Assembly (NCBI RefSeq): GCF_934202705.1
Contig: NZ_CAKPYE010000007.1
Span: 1-64,000 of the forward strand
Direction of reading: 5' to 3'
Length of the DNA stretch: 64,000 nt
Origin: an uncultured Limosilactobacillus sp.
Lineage (GTDB): Bacteria > Bacillota > Bacilli > Lactobacillales > Lactobacillaceae
Shown here: one piece after another, positions 15,932-24,081 of the stretch
How the letters are laid out: the number at the start of each line of letters is the position of its first letter
How positions within the stretch are numbered: the first letter of the stretch is position 1
Position numbers and translations under genes: made by a program
Notes under the pieces: model-generated
The model's input: the letters and a program-made list of their open reading frames with translations, nothing else
The model's database searches: none
What the model was told of the DNA's origin: nothing

Positions 15932-16225
15932 ATGGCAGTCAAAGCATATTTACAAGTAACGATGGTTATCCCTGAAAAGAATCGTGAAGCAGCCGCAAAA
16001 TTTTATACAGATTATCGAGAACCACTTTTTAAAACAATTCCTGGAGCAGAAACTAAGCAACTATTAGTTCGTGATGAATATGTCCAAGTTCTTCATGGAT
16101 TTGATTTGGTAGAACATGCTAAAGCTCATTTAAAGAGTGATATGTTTACTAAGCATGTCTTTCCTGGCTTAAAACCAACCTGGTCTTCTGATCCAGCAGT
16201 ATGTATTTTAGCTGTAGCTGGTTAA
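15932..16225 (+). CDS. Putative small monooxygenase/dimeric alpha-beta barrel protein
   Basis: A 97-residue protein beginning MAVKAYLQVTMVIPEKNREAAAKFY and with the pattern of the dimeric ferredoxin-like (ABM/DABB) fold: a beta strand, a helix with a YTDYREPLFK segment, two strands (AETKQLLVRDEYVQVLHGF), a helix (LVEHAKAHLKS) and a final strand. Such proteins act on quinones or other small aromatic compounds, or have no known substrate. An AGGAAG ribosome site lies 8 bases before the ATG. The divergent HxlR gene, now broken, suggests control by electrophiles and perhaps constitutive expression today. Family assignment is by fold pattern only. Confidence 0.7.
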   Translation: MAVKAYLQVTMVIPEKNREAAAKFYTDYREPLFKTIPGAETKQLLVRDEYVQVLHGFDLVEHAKAHLKSDMFTKHVFPGLKPTWSSDPAVCILAVAG

Positions 16226-16252
16226 CTTTGTCGGCAGATATTTTATCTCTAT

Positions 16253-16284
16253 GGCATTCAGTTATTTTGACTGAGTGCCTTTTT
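16253..16284 (+). terminator. Terminator of the monooxygenase-like gene
   Basis: GGCATTCAGT (16253-16262) pairs with ACTGAGTGCC (16270-16279) with one wobble pair, followed by five T. Confidence 0.9.
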
Positions 16285-16522
16285 ATTTATAGCTGAATGT
16301 ACATTCTTCTCAAGAAAATTTACCCAATAAGTGAAAACTCGATTCTATGTCAGTAGCTTAGTCCACTCATTTGTTAACTCAAAACCAGCCATTTTAACAT
16401 TTCTTAACGCTGTCATATCAACTTTTACAGCTCATTCCATAACCTCATATCAAAATGGACACTTGCACACTCATCCCGTAAAAAAAGGACAAGGAACACT
16501 CAAACCTCCACCCGAAAAAGTA
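16285..16522. other. Intergenic region, no gene seen
   Basis: About 240 bases between two terminators. An 82-codon open frame crosses it and the following terminator, but it has no ribosome site and runs through the hairpin, so I do not call it. Confidence 0.6.
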
Positions 16523-16568
16523 AAAAGTGTACAAATTTCCATCAATAAAACTGGAATTAGTACACTTT
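16523..16568 (-). terminator. rlmD terminator (repeat copy B)
   Basis: AAAGTGTACAAATTTCC (16524-16540) pairs with GGAATTAGTACACTTT (16553-16568) with two mismatches; T residues follow on the minus strand. It is a near copy of the hairpin at 5791-5837, and the following bases (AATCTAT, then the gene end) also match. Confidence 0.8.
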
Positions 16569-16606
16569 CAATCTATTAATATTAACTTCACACCGACGTT
16601 TATCGC

Positions 16607-17983
16607 CTATTTTTCTGTGCGTTCAAGCAAAGTAACGCTCTCGACATGCGTCGTCTGCGGAAACTGATCGACCGGTTGGATCGGCTTGGTAACATGATAA
16701 CCTTGTTCGGCAAATCGCTGAATATCGCGAACTAATGTTGACGGGTTACACGACACATAAATCACTTTTTGTGGCGCCATTTGGCCGGTAGCTTCAATTA
16801 AGGATTCAGCAAGCCCTTTCCGCGGTGGATCCACAATTACAACATCTGGCTTCAAGCCAGTCGCTTGCCACTTGGCAAATTGGTCTTCAGCTTTGCCCAC
16901 CACAAACTCAGTGTTGGTAATTCCGTTATTTTGCGCGTTTTTCTTGGCATCCGTAATTGCCGCGGGGACGATTTCGACACCATACACTTGCTTGGCATGC
17001 TTAGCTACTGCTAGAGAAATTGTCCCAATGCCACAATAGGCATCAATGACCGTTTGTGAACCATCAAGTCCAGCATTATCAATCGCAGTTTGGTATAAGC
17101 GTTCCGTTTGTTGCGGATTAACTTGGTAAAAAGACAATGGTGAAATTGCAAAGTCAATCCCTAACAATTGATCATGGATTTCATCGGCACCCCACAGCGT
17201 CTTATTTTTGTCGCCTAGCAAACGGTTGGTCTTTTTATCATTGATGTTTTGAACAACACTCTTTACTTCGGATACACTAGCAACAATTCCGTCAACAATT
17301 TTTGATCCCATTGGCAGGTGCTTAGTGTTAGTAACCAGAACGACCATTACCTCATGGCTATAGTAACCACGGCGCACCATCACAGTGCGAATAACCCCCT
17401 GACCAGTTTGTTCATTGTAGGGTGTAATATGATATTTTCGTAAAAGATCACGCACCACCACAATCGTTTGGTCAATCACCGGATCCTGAATATAAAAGTC
17501 TTCAATCGGTACTAATGTATGGCTGCCCCGCTTATAAAAGCCGGTTGCCAATTGACCATGTACTATCTTCACTGGCACCTGCGCCTTATTCCGATAATGA
17601 TATGGTTGTTCCATCCCCATTGTGGGGAGGACTTTAATTTCATCCAAATGCGCCTTCGTTAAGAGTTCTTGAATTTGGTGCTGCTTAAATTTTAACTGTG
17701 CTGCGTATTTGAGATGACCAAGTGGTGCAATTCCTGTCTGAATATATTGGTTATTTTTAACCTCCACGCGATCTGGACTTTTGGTCTGCCAATCCATCAC
17801 CCGTCCCCAGGCAAAATGACTTACCACTTTCGTGATTCGGACGGTAATCTTTTCTCCAGGCAAAGCATTGGGAACAAATACCGGGAAATCATTAATCTTG
17901 ACTAATCCGTTTCCTTCGTATGTTAAATCAGTTACCTGAGCTGAGTATTCTTCATTTTTATGGACTGGAATATTTCTCTTCAC
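16607..17983 (-). CDS. rlmD: 23S rRNA (uracil-5-)-methyltransferase RlmD/RlmCD
   Basis: An S-adenosylmethionine-dependent enzyme of the RumA/TrmA family that makes 5-methyluridine in 23S rRNA. Residues 10-65 form an RNA-binding TRAM domain (DLTYEGNGLVKINDFPVFV). The Rossmann-like methylase domain has YCGIGTISLAVAKH near residue 320, the VIVDPPRKGL motif and the catalytic Cys412 in YVSCNPSTLV. The Cys cluster for an iron-sulfur centre seen in E. coli RlmD is not evident, as usual in this order. The start is a GTG with a TGGAGGA ribosome site. The gene has its own -10 box (TATAAT at 18020-18025) and a terminator, so it is monocistronic. Confidence 0.92.
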   Translation of the reverse strand: MKRNIPVHKNEEYSAQVTDLTYEGNGLVKINDFPVFVPNALPGEKITVRITKVVSHFAWGRVMDWQTKSPDRVEVKNNQYIQTGIAPLGHLKYAAQLKFKQHQIQELLTKAHLDEIKVLPTMGMEQPYHYRNKAQVPVKIVHGQLATGFYKRGSHTLVPIEDFYIQDPVIDQTIVVVRDLLRKYHITPYNEQTGQGVIRTVMVRRGYYSHEVMVVLVTNTKHLPMGSKIVDGIVASVSEVKSVVQNINDKKTNRLLGDKNKTLWGADEIHDQLLGIDFAISPLSFYQVNPQQTERLYQTAIDNAGLDGSQTVIDAYCGIGTISLAVAKHAKQVYGVEIVPAAITDAKKNAQNNGITNTEFVVGKAEDQFAKWQATGLKPDVVIVDPPRKGLAESLIEATGQMAPQKVIYVSCNPSTLVRDIQRFAEQGYHVTKPIQPVDQFPQTTHVESVTLLERTEK

Positions 17984-18019
17984 AATTGATCCTCCATTTT
18001 CTAACGGTTAAATCTTTCT

Positions 18020-18025
18020 TATTAT
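18020..18025 (-). promoter_or_regulatory. -10 box of rlmD
   Basis: A consensus TATAAT on the minus strand, 37 bases before the GTG start. The -35 region (T-rich) is weak. Confidence 0.45.
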
Positions 18026-18280
18026 AACAAAGGTTGGCTAACAAAAATGGACCGTTTTGCCAATCTCTTTTCTGATCCTTACGAAAAAATTATTTTAGAT
18101 TAGCTTTTTCATAAGACGATCAAATTAATCTATCTTTTCATCAGACATTCGGATATGATTAAGACATCAAATCGCCACTTGTCTCTGATAAACGCGTTAT
18201 CATGGTCAAACCCGGCACGACACTCACTGGTTGAACAAATATCATTTGTTCATGGCAAAGAAAGAACACAGGTGAAAATT

Positions 18281-18535
18281 ATGTACTGGATTTGGGTATT
18301 AATTGTTGGTGGTTTAATCGGTTTAGTGGCAGGGGCCATTACAAAGCGTGGCGGTTCAATGGGTTGGATTGCCAACATCATCGCTGGTTTAGTTGGCTCT
18401 TCCCTGGGACAAGCATTGCTAGGATCTTGGGGTCCAAGTCTAGCTGGAATGGCAATCATCCCGTCCTTAGTGGGTGCGGTCATTTTAGTCCTTATCGTTT
18501 CCCTGATCTTTGGAGTCAAACGTGATCCTGCCTAG
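18281..18535 (+). CDS. GlsB/YeaQ/YmgE family membrane protein
   Basis: A small integral membrane protein of 84 residues with three hydrophobic segments (residues 2-20, 28-47 and 55-78) rich in Gly, as in the transglycosylase-associated GlsB family. Members are linked to general stress tolerance; the biochemical role is unknown. The ATG at 18281 is chosen because AGGTGA lies 7 bases upstream and because the family starts with a hydrophobic segment; the same frame extends 126 bases further upstream with no ribosome site and no family match. A terminator follows the stop. Confidence 0.85.
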   Translation: MYWIWVLIVGGLIGLVAGAITKRGGSMGWIANIIAGLVGSSLGQALLGSWGPSLAGMAIIPSLVGAVILVLIVSLIFGVKRDPA

Positions 18536-18544
18536 ATAGTCCTA

Positions 18545-18570
18545 AGCGTTGTCGTGCAACGCTTTTTTTG
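18545..18570 (+). terminator. Terminator of the GlsB-type gene
   Basis: AGCGTTG (18545-18551) and CAACGCT (18557-18563) form a perfect stem followed by seven T. Confidence 0.9.
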
Positions 18571-18572
18571 TA

Positions 18573-18602
18573 CAAAAAAGCAGCGTAACTATTACGCTGC
18601 TT
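18573..18602 (-). terminator. Terminator of the pcrA-dagK unit
   Basis: AGCAGCGTAA (18579-18588) pairs with TTACGCTGCT (18592-18601); on the minus strand six T follow. It lies directly after the dagK stop and ends the long pcrA-ligA-camS-gatCAB-dagK unit. Confidence 0.88.
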
Positions 18603-18608
18603 ACTTTT

Positions 18609-19613
18609 TTATGATTCTTGATTCATCTGATCAACGCCCCGTACAAAATCATCTTCTGCCTTTTTCATATCAGGCGTCAAAGTTGAAATGGCATCATTTG
18701 GGATGGACTTCACATCCGCCACAATATCTAAGTGTTGCTGTAATGCTTGAAAATGCATTGGGGCATCGCCACCATATTCACCATCAAGGTTAATCATTAA
18801 CCGATCATTTTGATCAACTGGCGTAATCTCAACATCTTTGGCCTTAACATAAATCACCCGCGGGTCGCCAATGTGCGTCCCTTTGAGTGCCTTGGCCATT
18901 AACTGCATTAACCCCACCATATTACTGTCTTTAACAATGATTAAAGAGAACAGTCCATCATCAAGCGCTGCATCTGGGACAATCTGTTCAAACCCACCAA
19001 CGGAATTGGTAAGTGCTAAGAACACCGTTGACGCCATTCCATCAAACTCATGCCCATCATACTTAATATTCATGTGGATTGGCTTAACTTGGGGCAGCAT
19101 TTCAGCACCCTTGGCAAAGTACGCCATATACCCAAAGAGCGACTTCATTTGACTTGAAACATCATAAGTGAGCTCCGTTAAGGTCCCACCAGCAGCGATG
19201 TTCATAAAGTAATTATCGCCAGCCTTACCCAAATCAATCTTAAAATGGTTTTGCGGATTTAAAATCAACTTAGCTGCCGCAACCGGGTCTTCTCGTGGGA
19301 CATGAAGTGCTCTGGCGTAATCATTCGTCGTTCCCGCAGGAATAATCGCTAACCGCGGCCGGTGATCTAAACCGGCAAGACCGTTAATCACTTCATTTAA
19401 AGTGCCATCCCCACCAGCAGCAACAATTAGGTCAAATCCATCCTTCGCTGCACGAGTTGCTTCATTTTTCGCCGAATCCGGGTCCGGGGTCGTTGCAAAC
19501 GCACTCGTTTCATACCCAGCCCGTTCATAAATCGCCAAAATATCCGCCAGGTCATCATGCATCGCTTCACGACCAGCGACTGGGTTATAAATAATCCGTG
19601 CTCGTTTCCGCAT
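18609..19613 (-). CDS. dagK: Diacylglycerol kinase family lipid kinase
   Basis: A soluble lipid kinase of the DgkB type that phosphorylates diacylglycerol to phosphatidic acid and so recycles the diacylglycerol left from lipoteichoic acid synthesis. The N-terminal nucleotide fold carries IIYNPVAGRE, the glycine loop VAAGGDGTLNEVINGL and the IIPAGTTNDYAR motif; the second domain has LDDGLFSLIIVK. The 334-residue length is normal. An AGGAGG ribosome site precedes the ATG, 14 bases after gatB, so it is cotranscribed with the amidotransferase genes, an arrangement common in lactobacilli. Confidence 0.93.
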   Translation of the reverse strand: MRKRARIIYNPVAGREAMHDDLADILAIYERAGYETSAFATTPDPDSAKNEATRAAKDGFDLIVAAGGDGTLNEVINGLAGLDHRPRLAIIPAGTTNDYARALHVPREDPVAAAKLILNPQNHFKIDLGKAGDNYFMNIAAGGTLTELTYDVSSQMKSLFGYMAYFAKGAEMLPQVKPIHMNIKYDGHEFDGMASTVFLALTNSVGGFEQIVPDAALDDGLFSLIIVKDSNMVGLMQLMAKALKGTHIGDPRVIYVKAKDVEITPVDQNDRLMINLDGEYGGDAPMHFQALQQHLDIVADVKSIPNDAISTLTPDMKKAEDDFVRGVDQMNQES

Positions 19614-19627
19614 TGCTGACCTCCTGG

Positions 19628-21052
19628 TTATTGTGCATTTAACGACTTCATTAATAACTGGTTAACCACTTGCGGGTTAGCCTTACCACGAGTCTGTTTC
19701 ATAATTTGACCAACTAAGTAGCCAACCGCACGATCCTTCCCATTCTTGAAGTCTTCAATGGATTGTTGATTATTCGCCAAAATATCATCAATAATTGGTT
19801 GCAATTCCTTTGGATCAGACAATTGAACCAAACCATGGGATTTCGCATAAGCCGCTGGCTCTTCACCTGCAATGATCCCTTTGAAGACTTTCTTCGCCAT
19901 CTTGGATGAAATCGTGCCATCAGTAATCAACTTGACCATTCCAGCAAGGTTAGCTGGCGTCAGCTTCGTATCTTGCAAGTCAACTTGTTCATCGTTTAGA
20001 TAACTGTTAACGTCATTCATCAAGTAGTTGGCAACCCGCTTCGGGTCAGCGCCATCCTTGACCGCTTCATCAAAGAAGTCAGACATTTCCTTCGTTTGGG
20101 TTAAGACCATGGCATCATAGTCAGACAGGCCAAGTTCCTTTGTATACCGTTCCCGTCGTTCGCCAGGCATTTCTGGCATTTCTCCCTTAATCTCATTAAT
20201 CCATTCGTCAGAAACATCTAACGGCGGAATATCAGGTTCTGGGAAGTAACGATAATCTTCGCTCCCTTCCTTGCTCCGCATTGAAACCGTTTCTTTGGTT
20301 GCTTCATCGTAACGACGGGTTTCCTGGGCAATGGTGCCGCCTGATAAAATCACTTGTTGGTGACGTTTTTCTTCAAATTCCAGCGCATTCTTGACATAAT
20401 TGAAGGAATTAATGTTCTTCATTTCCGTCTTAGTACCAAATTGATCAGACCCAAATGGCCGAATCGAAATGTTGGTATCAACCCGCATTGATCCTTCTTC
20501 CATCTTCACGTCAGAAATACCCGTAAATTGAATCCGTTGACGAAGAGCTTCTAGGTAGGCAACTGCTTCATCGGCTGAAGCAATGTCTGGCTTGGAAACA
20601 ATTTCAATTAAAGGCGTTCCTTGCCGATTTAAGTCAACGTAAGAATATTGGCCGGTGTGAGTGTTTTTCCCCGCATCTTCTTCGATATGCATTTCCGCAA
20701 TTCCAATCTTCTTTTTCTTACCATTGACTTCGATTTCTACCCAACCATCAGTCGCAATCGGTGTTTCAGATTGGGTAATCTGATAGGCCTTAGGGTTGTC
20801 GGGATAGAAATAGTTTTTTCGATCAAAGTGCATGTGTTTTGTAATGTTGGCATGGAGAGCCAATCCGGCCATGATTCCGTCACGTACCACTCCTTTATTC
20901 AAGGATGGTAAAGTCCCAGGATAGGCCCAATCAATTACGTTGGTATTTAAGTTTGGTTCAACACCATACTGAACCGGTGATGGACTGTAAATTTTTGAGT
21001 TAGTCTTTAATTCAACGTGGACTTCAAGACCAATGGTTGTTTGAAAATTCAT
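19628..21052 (-). CDS. gatB: Asp-tRNA(Asn)/Glu-tRNA(Gln) amidotransferase subunit B
   Basis: The tRNA-binding and kinase-like subunit of GatCAB, which converts Glu-tRNA(Gln) to Gln-tRNA(Gln) and Asp-tRNA(Asn) to Asn-tRNA(Asn), needed where the direct synthetase is missing. The opening FQTTIGLEVHVELKT, the KNYFYPDNPKAYQITQ segment and the C-terminal YqeY-like helical tail (residues 330-474, ending MKQTRGKANPQVVNQLLMKS) are all typical. Its length is 474. It starts 1 base after the gatA stop. Confidence 0.97.
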   Translation of the reverse strand: MNFQTTIGLEVHVELKTNSKIYSPSPVQYGVEPNLNTNVIDWAYPGTLPSLNKGVVRDGIMAGLALHANITKHMHFDRKNYFYPDNPKAYQITQSETPIATDGWVEIEVNGKKKKIGIAEMHIEEDAGKNTHTGQYSYVDLNRQGTPLIEIVSKPDIASADEAVAYLEALRQRIQFTGISDVKMEEGSMRVDTNISIRPFGSDQFGTKTEMKNINSFNYVKNALEFEEKRHQQVILSGGTIAQETRRYDEATKETVSMRSKEGSEDYRYFPEPDIPPLDVSDEWINEIKGEMPEMPGERRERYTKELGLSDYDAMVLTQTKEMSDFFDEAVKDGADPKRVANYLMNDVNSYLNDEQVDLQDTKLTPANLAGMVKLITDGTISSKMAKKVFKGIIAGEEPAAYAKSHGLVQLSDPKELQPIIDDILANNQQSIEDFKNGKDRAVGYLVGQIMKQTRGKANPQVVNQLLMKSLNAQ

Positions 21053-21053
21053 C

Positions 21054-22526
21054 TTAGTCTTGACCCCCTAACTTAGCATTTTTCTTGTGAAAATCAGTTG
21101 TTTGTTCAAAGACATAGGCAGTGTTGTAGACCGTTTGTTCATCAAATGGCTTCCCAATAATTTGTAAGCCAACCGGCATCCCGTTGTCCTTAGAGAATCC
21201 AGCCGGCAGTGACATCGCCGGTAATCCGGCCATGTTAACTGGAATGGTCAGTGCATCATTCAGATACATCTTGGTTGGATCCATCACCTTATCACCAAGT
21301 TTGAATGCTGTTGTCGCATCAGTAGCGCCTAGAATGACGTCATAATTTTCAAAGACCTTATTAAAGTCGTCAGCAATTAACCGACGAACTTTAGCTGCTT
21401 TATTGAAGTAAGCATCATAAAAACCAGCAGACAGAGAGAATGTACCGAGCATAATCCGCCGTTTGACTTCATCACCAAAGCCTTCTGTCCGCGTCCTGGT
21501 GTACACATCATCCAGGTTCTTAACATCATCCGCACGGAAGCCGTAACGAATTCCATCATACCGTTGTAAATTAGATGACGCTTCAGAAGAAGCCAGGATA
21601 TAGTATGCTGAAACTCCATACTTAGTGTGTGGTAAGGATACGGTATCCACCGTTGCCCCTAATGATTCAAGATGCTTAAGCGCTGCCTGAATCACTTCGC
21701 GGACATCATCGTCAATGGCATCACTAGTATATTCTTCTGGAACCGCAATTCTCAGTCCCTTAACACTTGCTTGATCAAGATTTGCCGCCCAGTCTGGAAC
21801 TGTAACATCAGCTGAAGTCATATCGTGTCGATCAACGCCGCTAATGGCCTGCATTAAGATGGCGTTATCTTTAACATTGTTACTAAGCCAGCCAACTTGA
21901 TCAAAACTGGAACCAAACGCAATCACTCCCCAACGTGATACCCGTCCGTACGTTGGTTTCATACCAACAATGCCGTTAAATGAAGCTGGTTGCCGAATGG
22001 ACCCACCAGTGTCAGTACCAAAGGCAGCTAAGACGTCACCAGCAGCCACTGCTGCTGCTGAACCACCCGAAGAGCCACCGGGAACCCGAGTCAGATCCCA
22101 TGGGTTCTTAGTCTTGTGGAAACCTGAATTTTCGGTGGAAGACCCCATCGCAAATTCATCCAGATTAGTTTTACCAACATTAATAAACCCGGCTGCGTTC
22201 ATCTTTTCAACTACTGTTGCATCATAAACTGGCTTAAAGTTACCCAAGATTTTAGAAGCAGCCGTAGTCCGCAGTCCCTTAGTCACAATGTTATCCTTGA
22301 CGGCTAACGGGATCCCAGCAAGTAAGTGATCGTTGGCAATCCCAGCTTTGTCGATTTCGGCAGCCCGCTTCAATGCGGCTTCCTCATTCAAAGTTAGAAA
22401 TGCTTGAACATCATCTTCGGTCTCCTGAATCCTTTGAAATGCCGCCTTAGTCAGATCTGTTGCACTGACTTCCTTTTTGACCAGTTGCTCGTGAAGATCG
22501 GTAATACTGGTTTGGTTAAAATTCAT
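21054..22526 (-). CDS. gatA: Asp-tRNA(Asn)/Glu-tRNA(Gln) amidotransferase subunit A
   Basis: The amidase-signature subunit that releases ammonia from glutamine for GatB. The catalytic Lys lies in GIPLAVKDNI, and the Ser pair in RVPGGSSGGSAAAVAAGD with the downstream GTDTGGSIRQPA motif completes the Ser-cisSer-Lys triad. The 490-residue length is normal. The ATG overlaps the gatC stop as TAATG, which implies coupled translation in equal amounts. Confidence 0.97.
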   Translation of the reverse strand: MNFNQTSITDLHEQLVKKEVSATDLTKAAFQRIQETEDDVQAFLTLNEEAALKRAAEIDKAGIANDHLLAGIPLAVKDNIVTKGLRTTAASKILGNFKPVYDATVVEKMNAAGFINVGKTNLDEFAMGSSTENSGFHKTKNPWDLTRVPGGSSGGSAAAVAAGDVLAAFGTDTGGSIRQPASFNGIVGMKPTYGRVSRWGVIAFGSSFDQVGWLSNNVKDNAILMQAISGVDRHDMTSADVTVPDWAANLDQASVKGLRIAVPEEYTSDAIDDDVREVIQAALKHLESLGATVDTVSLPHTKYGVSAYYILASSEASSNLQRYDGIRYGFRADDVKNLDDVYTRTRTEGFGDEVKRRIMLGTFSLSAGFYDAYFNKAAKVRRLIADDFNKVFENYDVILGATDATTAFKLGDKVMDPTKMYLNDALTIPVNMAGLPAMSLPAGFSKDNGMPVGLQIIGKPFDEQTVYNTAYVFEQTTDFHKKNAKLGGQD

Positions 22527-22837
22527 TATTCGCCATCCTCACTTTCATCAATAATTGCTGGCACCTTAATTAATCCATCATGCGTTTCTGGAGCATTGGC
22601 TAACAGTTCATCACGTTGATTACTTCGTACTCCTTGATCTTCACGCATCACATTATGTTCCGTCGTTGGTGTATACATCGGTTCAACACCATCCGTATCC
22701 ACCTTTTGCAAGTCCGTAAACAAATCAATAATCTCCTCTAATTGTGGAGTGATCTTATCTAATGCCGCGTCATCAAAAGATAACTTGGCGAGGTCAGCGA
22801 CGTGTTGTACTTCTTGCCGATCAATTTTCTCAGCCAT
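22526..22837 (-). CDS. gatC: Asp-tRNA(Asn)/Glu-tRNA(Gln) amidotransferase subunit C
   Basis: The small subunit that clamps GatA and GatB together. It starts with MAEKIDRQEVQHVADLAKLSF and ends with an acidic tail. The start at 22837 is preceded by AAAGAGG at 8 bases; a longer frame with nine extra codons begins inside that ribosome site and is rejected. Length 103. An extended -10 element (TGATAAAAT, 22883-22891) lies about 45 bases upstream, so gatCAB may have a secondary promoter inside the longer unit. Confidence 0.95.
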   Translation of the reverse strand: MAEKIDRQEVQHVADLAKLSFDDAALDKITPQLEEIIDLFTDLQKVDTDGVEPMYTPTTEHNVMREDQGVRSNQRDELLANAPETHDGLIKVPAIIDESEDGE

Positions 22838-22882
22838 TCTCTTAACCTCTTTCCATTCCTTCAAAAAATATTACACGAAACT

Positions 22883-22891
22883 ATTTTATCA
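22883..22891 (-). promoter_or_regulatory. Possible internal promoter before gatC
   Basis: The extended -10 element TGATAAAAT lies in the 133-base gap between camS and gatC. No good -35 box is visible. Confidence 0.4.
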
Positions 22892-22970
22892 CATGCCCAA
22901 TCCATTTACCGCTGTTCATTGCGCTTTTCACAAGACAAAAGCTGACGCTTTCTCCAGTCTCTATTTTTAT

Positions 22971-24077
22971 TTAATATGAATTAAAAACGTGTGATTGGAA
23001 ACTATCTGATCCAGAGTTTCTGTAGACCACTGCTTGCATTTCCGAATCAGATTGAATCTTAATGTCAATTGGAATTCCATGTGGCAGGTACCGTTTAGCA
23101 GCTCGGGCAATATATTGCGTAAAACTAGTAATTTCCGATTGACTATAGAATTGCGTCGTAATCGTAATGTGCATCCCTGAAAGGCTGCCATTATGGTATT
23201 GCGCTTGGGCAGTTACCCCGCTTAAGTTCGGGAAGAAGTTTTGAACTTGACTCTTGAAATTGGAAAAACTGTCATTATCGGTTGAGTTCCCAGAATTTTC
23301 ACTGGTTTCTGCACTGGCTTTCGGTAAGACTGCATTCCGGTAATTTAATTTGGTCCAACTTGAAATCGAGTCCCCCTTATTTTTACTATAAGCAAAGAAG
23401 GTTCCACCCACTAAACTATCATCCGGCGCTTGCTTATACAGAGCAATCACAATTGGAATATTTTTAAGATCTTTCCGTTGACGAAGTCGGCGAAGAACTT
23501 TAGCTGCCGCTAGTTTTCCTTGCAGTTGCACTTCTTCATCAGAAATCTTCTTGGTATAAGAAGGACCATCCTTCTTCTTATGATACTGATATTCGCTGTT
23601 AATCCCAATCCCAATCGTCATTCCCTTGAGTTTTAAGGAATTACCGCTCTCCGTCATGTAGTCCTGCTCTTCAATTTGCTGGATAAATTCGGGGTTCGGG
23701 TTGCTCTTTTTCCCTTGTTTTGGGTTTAAACCATTCGGATTGCTACTCGACTTCCGACCTAACCAGCTTTCAATCGTATCTGAGCTTAAGTACTGTCCTT
23801 CTTGGAAAATGTAGTTCTTAGTTGAAAATACCCGCTTGGAAACTTGCGTTAAACCATTTTCAAAACTCTTAAGGTTGTATTGATTATTGTTTTGGCTTGT
23901 ATTAACACCACGAGCCTTACTTGTTCGGTAACGCCCACCTTTGATCACACCCTGATAGGTACCGCTTCCTGCGCCAGTCGTCGTATAGTTTCCTTTACTA
24001 GAACTTTTTCCACAAGCAGCCAGCACTAACACAGTGAGCAATACTGAACTAGTGATTAGTATTTTTTTGACTTTCAC
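22971..24077 (-). CDS. camS: CamS/YerH family lipoprotein
   Basis: A cell-surface lipoprotein of the CamS family, named for precursors of peptide sex pheromones in staphylococci and enterococci; the function of the mature protein is unknown. The signal peptide ends in the lipobox LAAC with Cys22. The mature protein carries the typical LEGYLS-like region (EGQYLSSDTIESWLGRK), then YKQAPDDSLVGGTFFAYS and the C-terminal GIPIDIKIQSDSEMQAVVY. The start is a GTG behind AAGGAGG. The pcrA-ligA-camS order is conserved in many Firmicutes. Confidence 0.92.
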   Translation of the reverse strand: MKVKKILITSSVLLTVLVLAACGKSSSKGNYTTTGAGSGTYQGVIKGGRYRTSKARGVNTSQNNNQYNLKSFENGLTQVSKRVFSTKNYIFQEGQYLSSDTIESWLGRKSSSNPNGLNPKQGKKSNPNPEFIQQIEEQDYMTESGNSLKLKGMTIGIGINSEYQYHKKKDGPSYTKKISDEEVQLQGKLAAAKVLRRLRQRKDLKNIPIVIALYKQAPDDSLVGGTFFAYSKNKGDSISSWTKLNYRNAVLPKASAETSENSGNSTDNDSFSNFKSQVQNFFPNLSGVTAQAQYHNGSLSGMHITITTQFYSQSEITSFTQYIARAAKRYLPHGIPIDIKIQSDSEMQAVVYRNSGSDSFQSHVFNSY

Positions 24078-24081
24078 GAGC

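Noticed and set aside
16331..16579. 82-codon open frame on the plus strand
   Set aside because: No ribosome site, poor codon use, and it runs through the rlmD terminator hairpin.
18155..18280. Longer N-terminus for the GlsB-type protein
   Set aside because: No ribosome site, and the added residues do not fit the family; AGGTGA before the ATG at 18281 decides the start.
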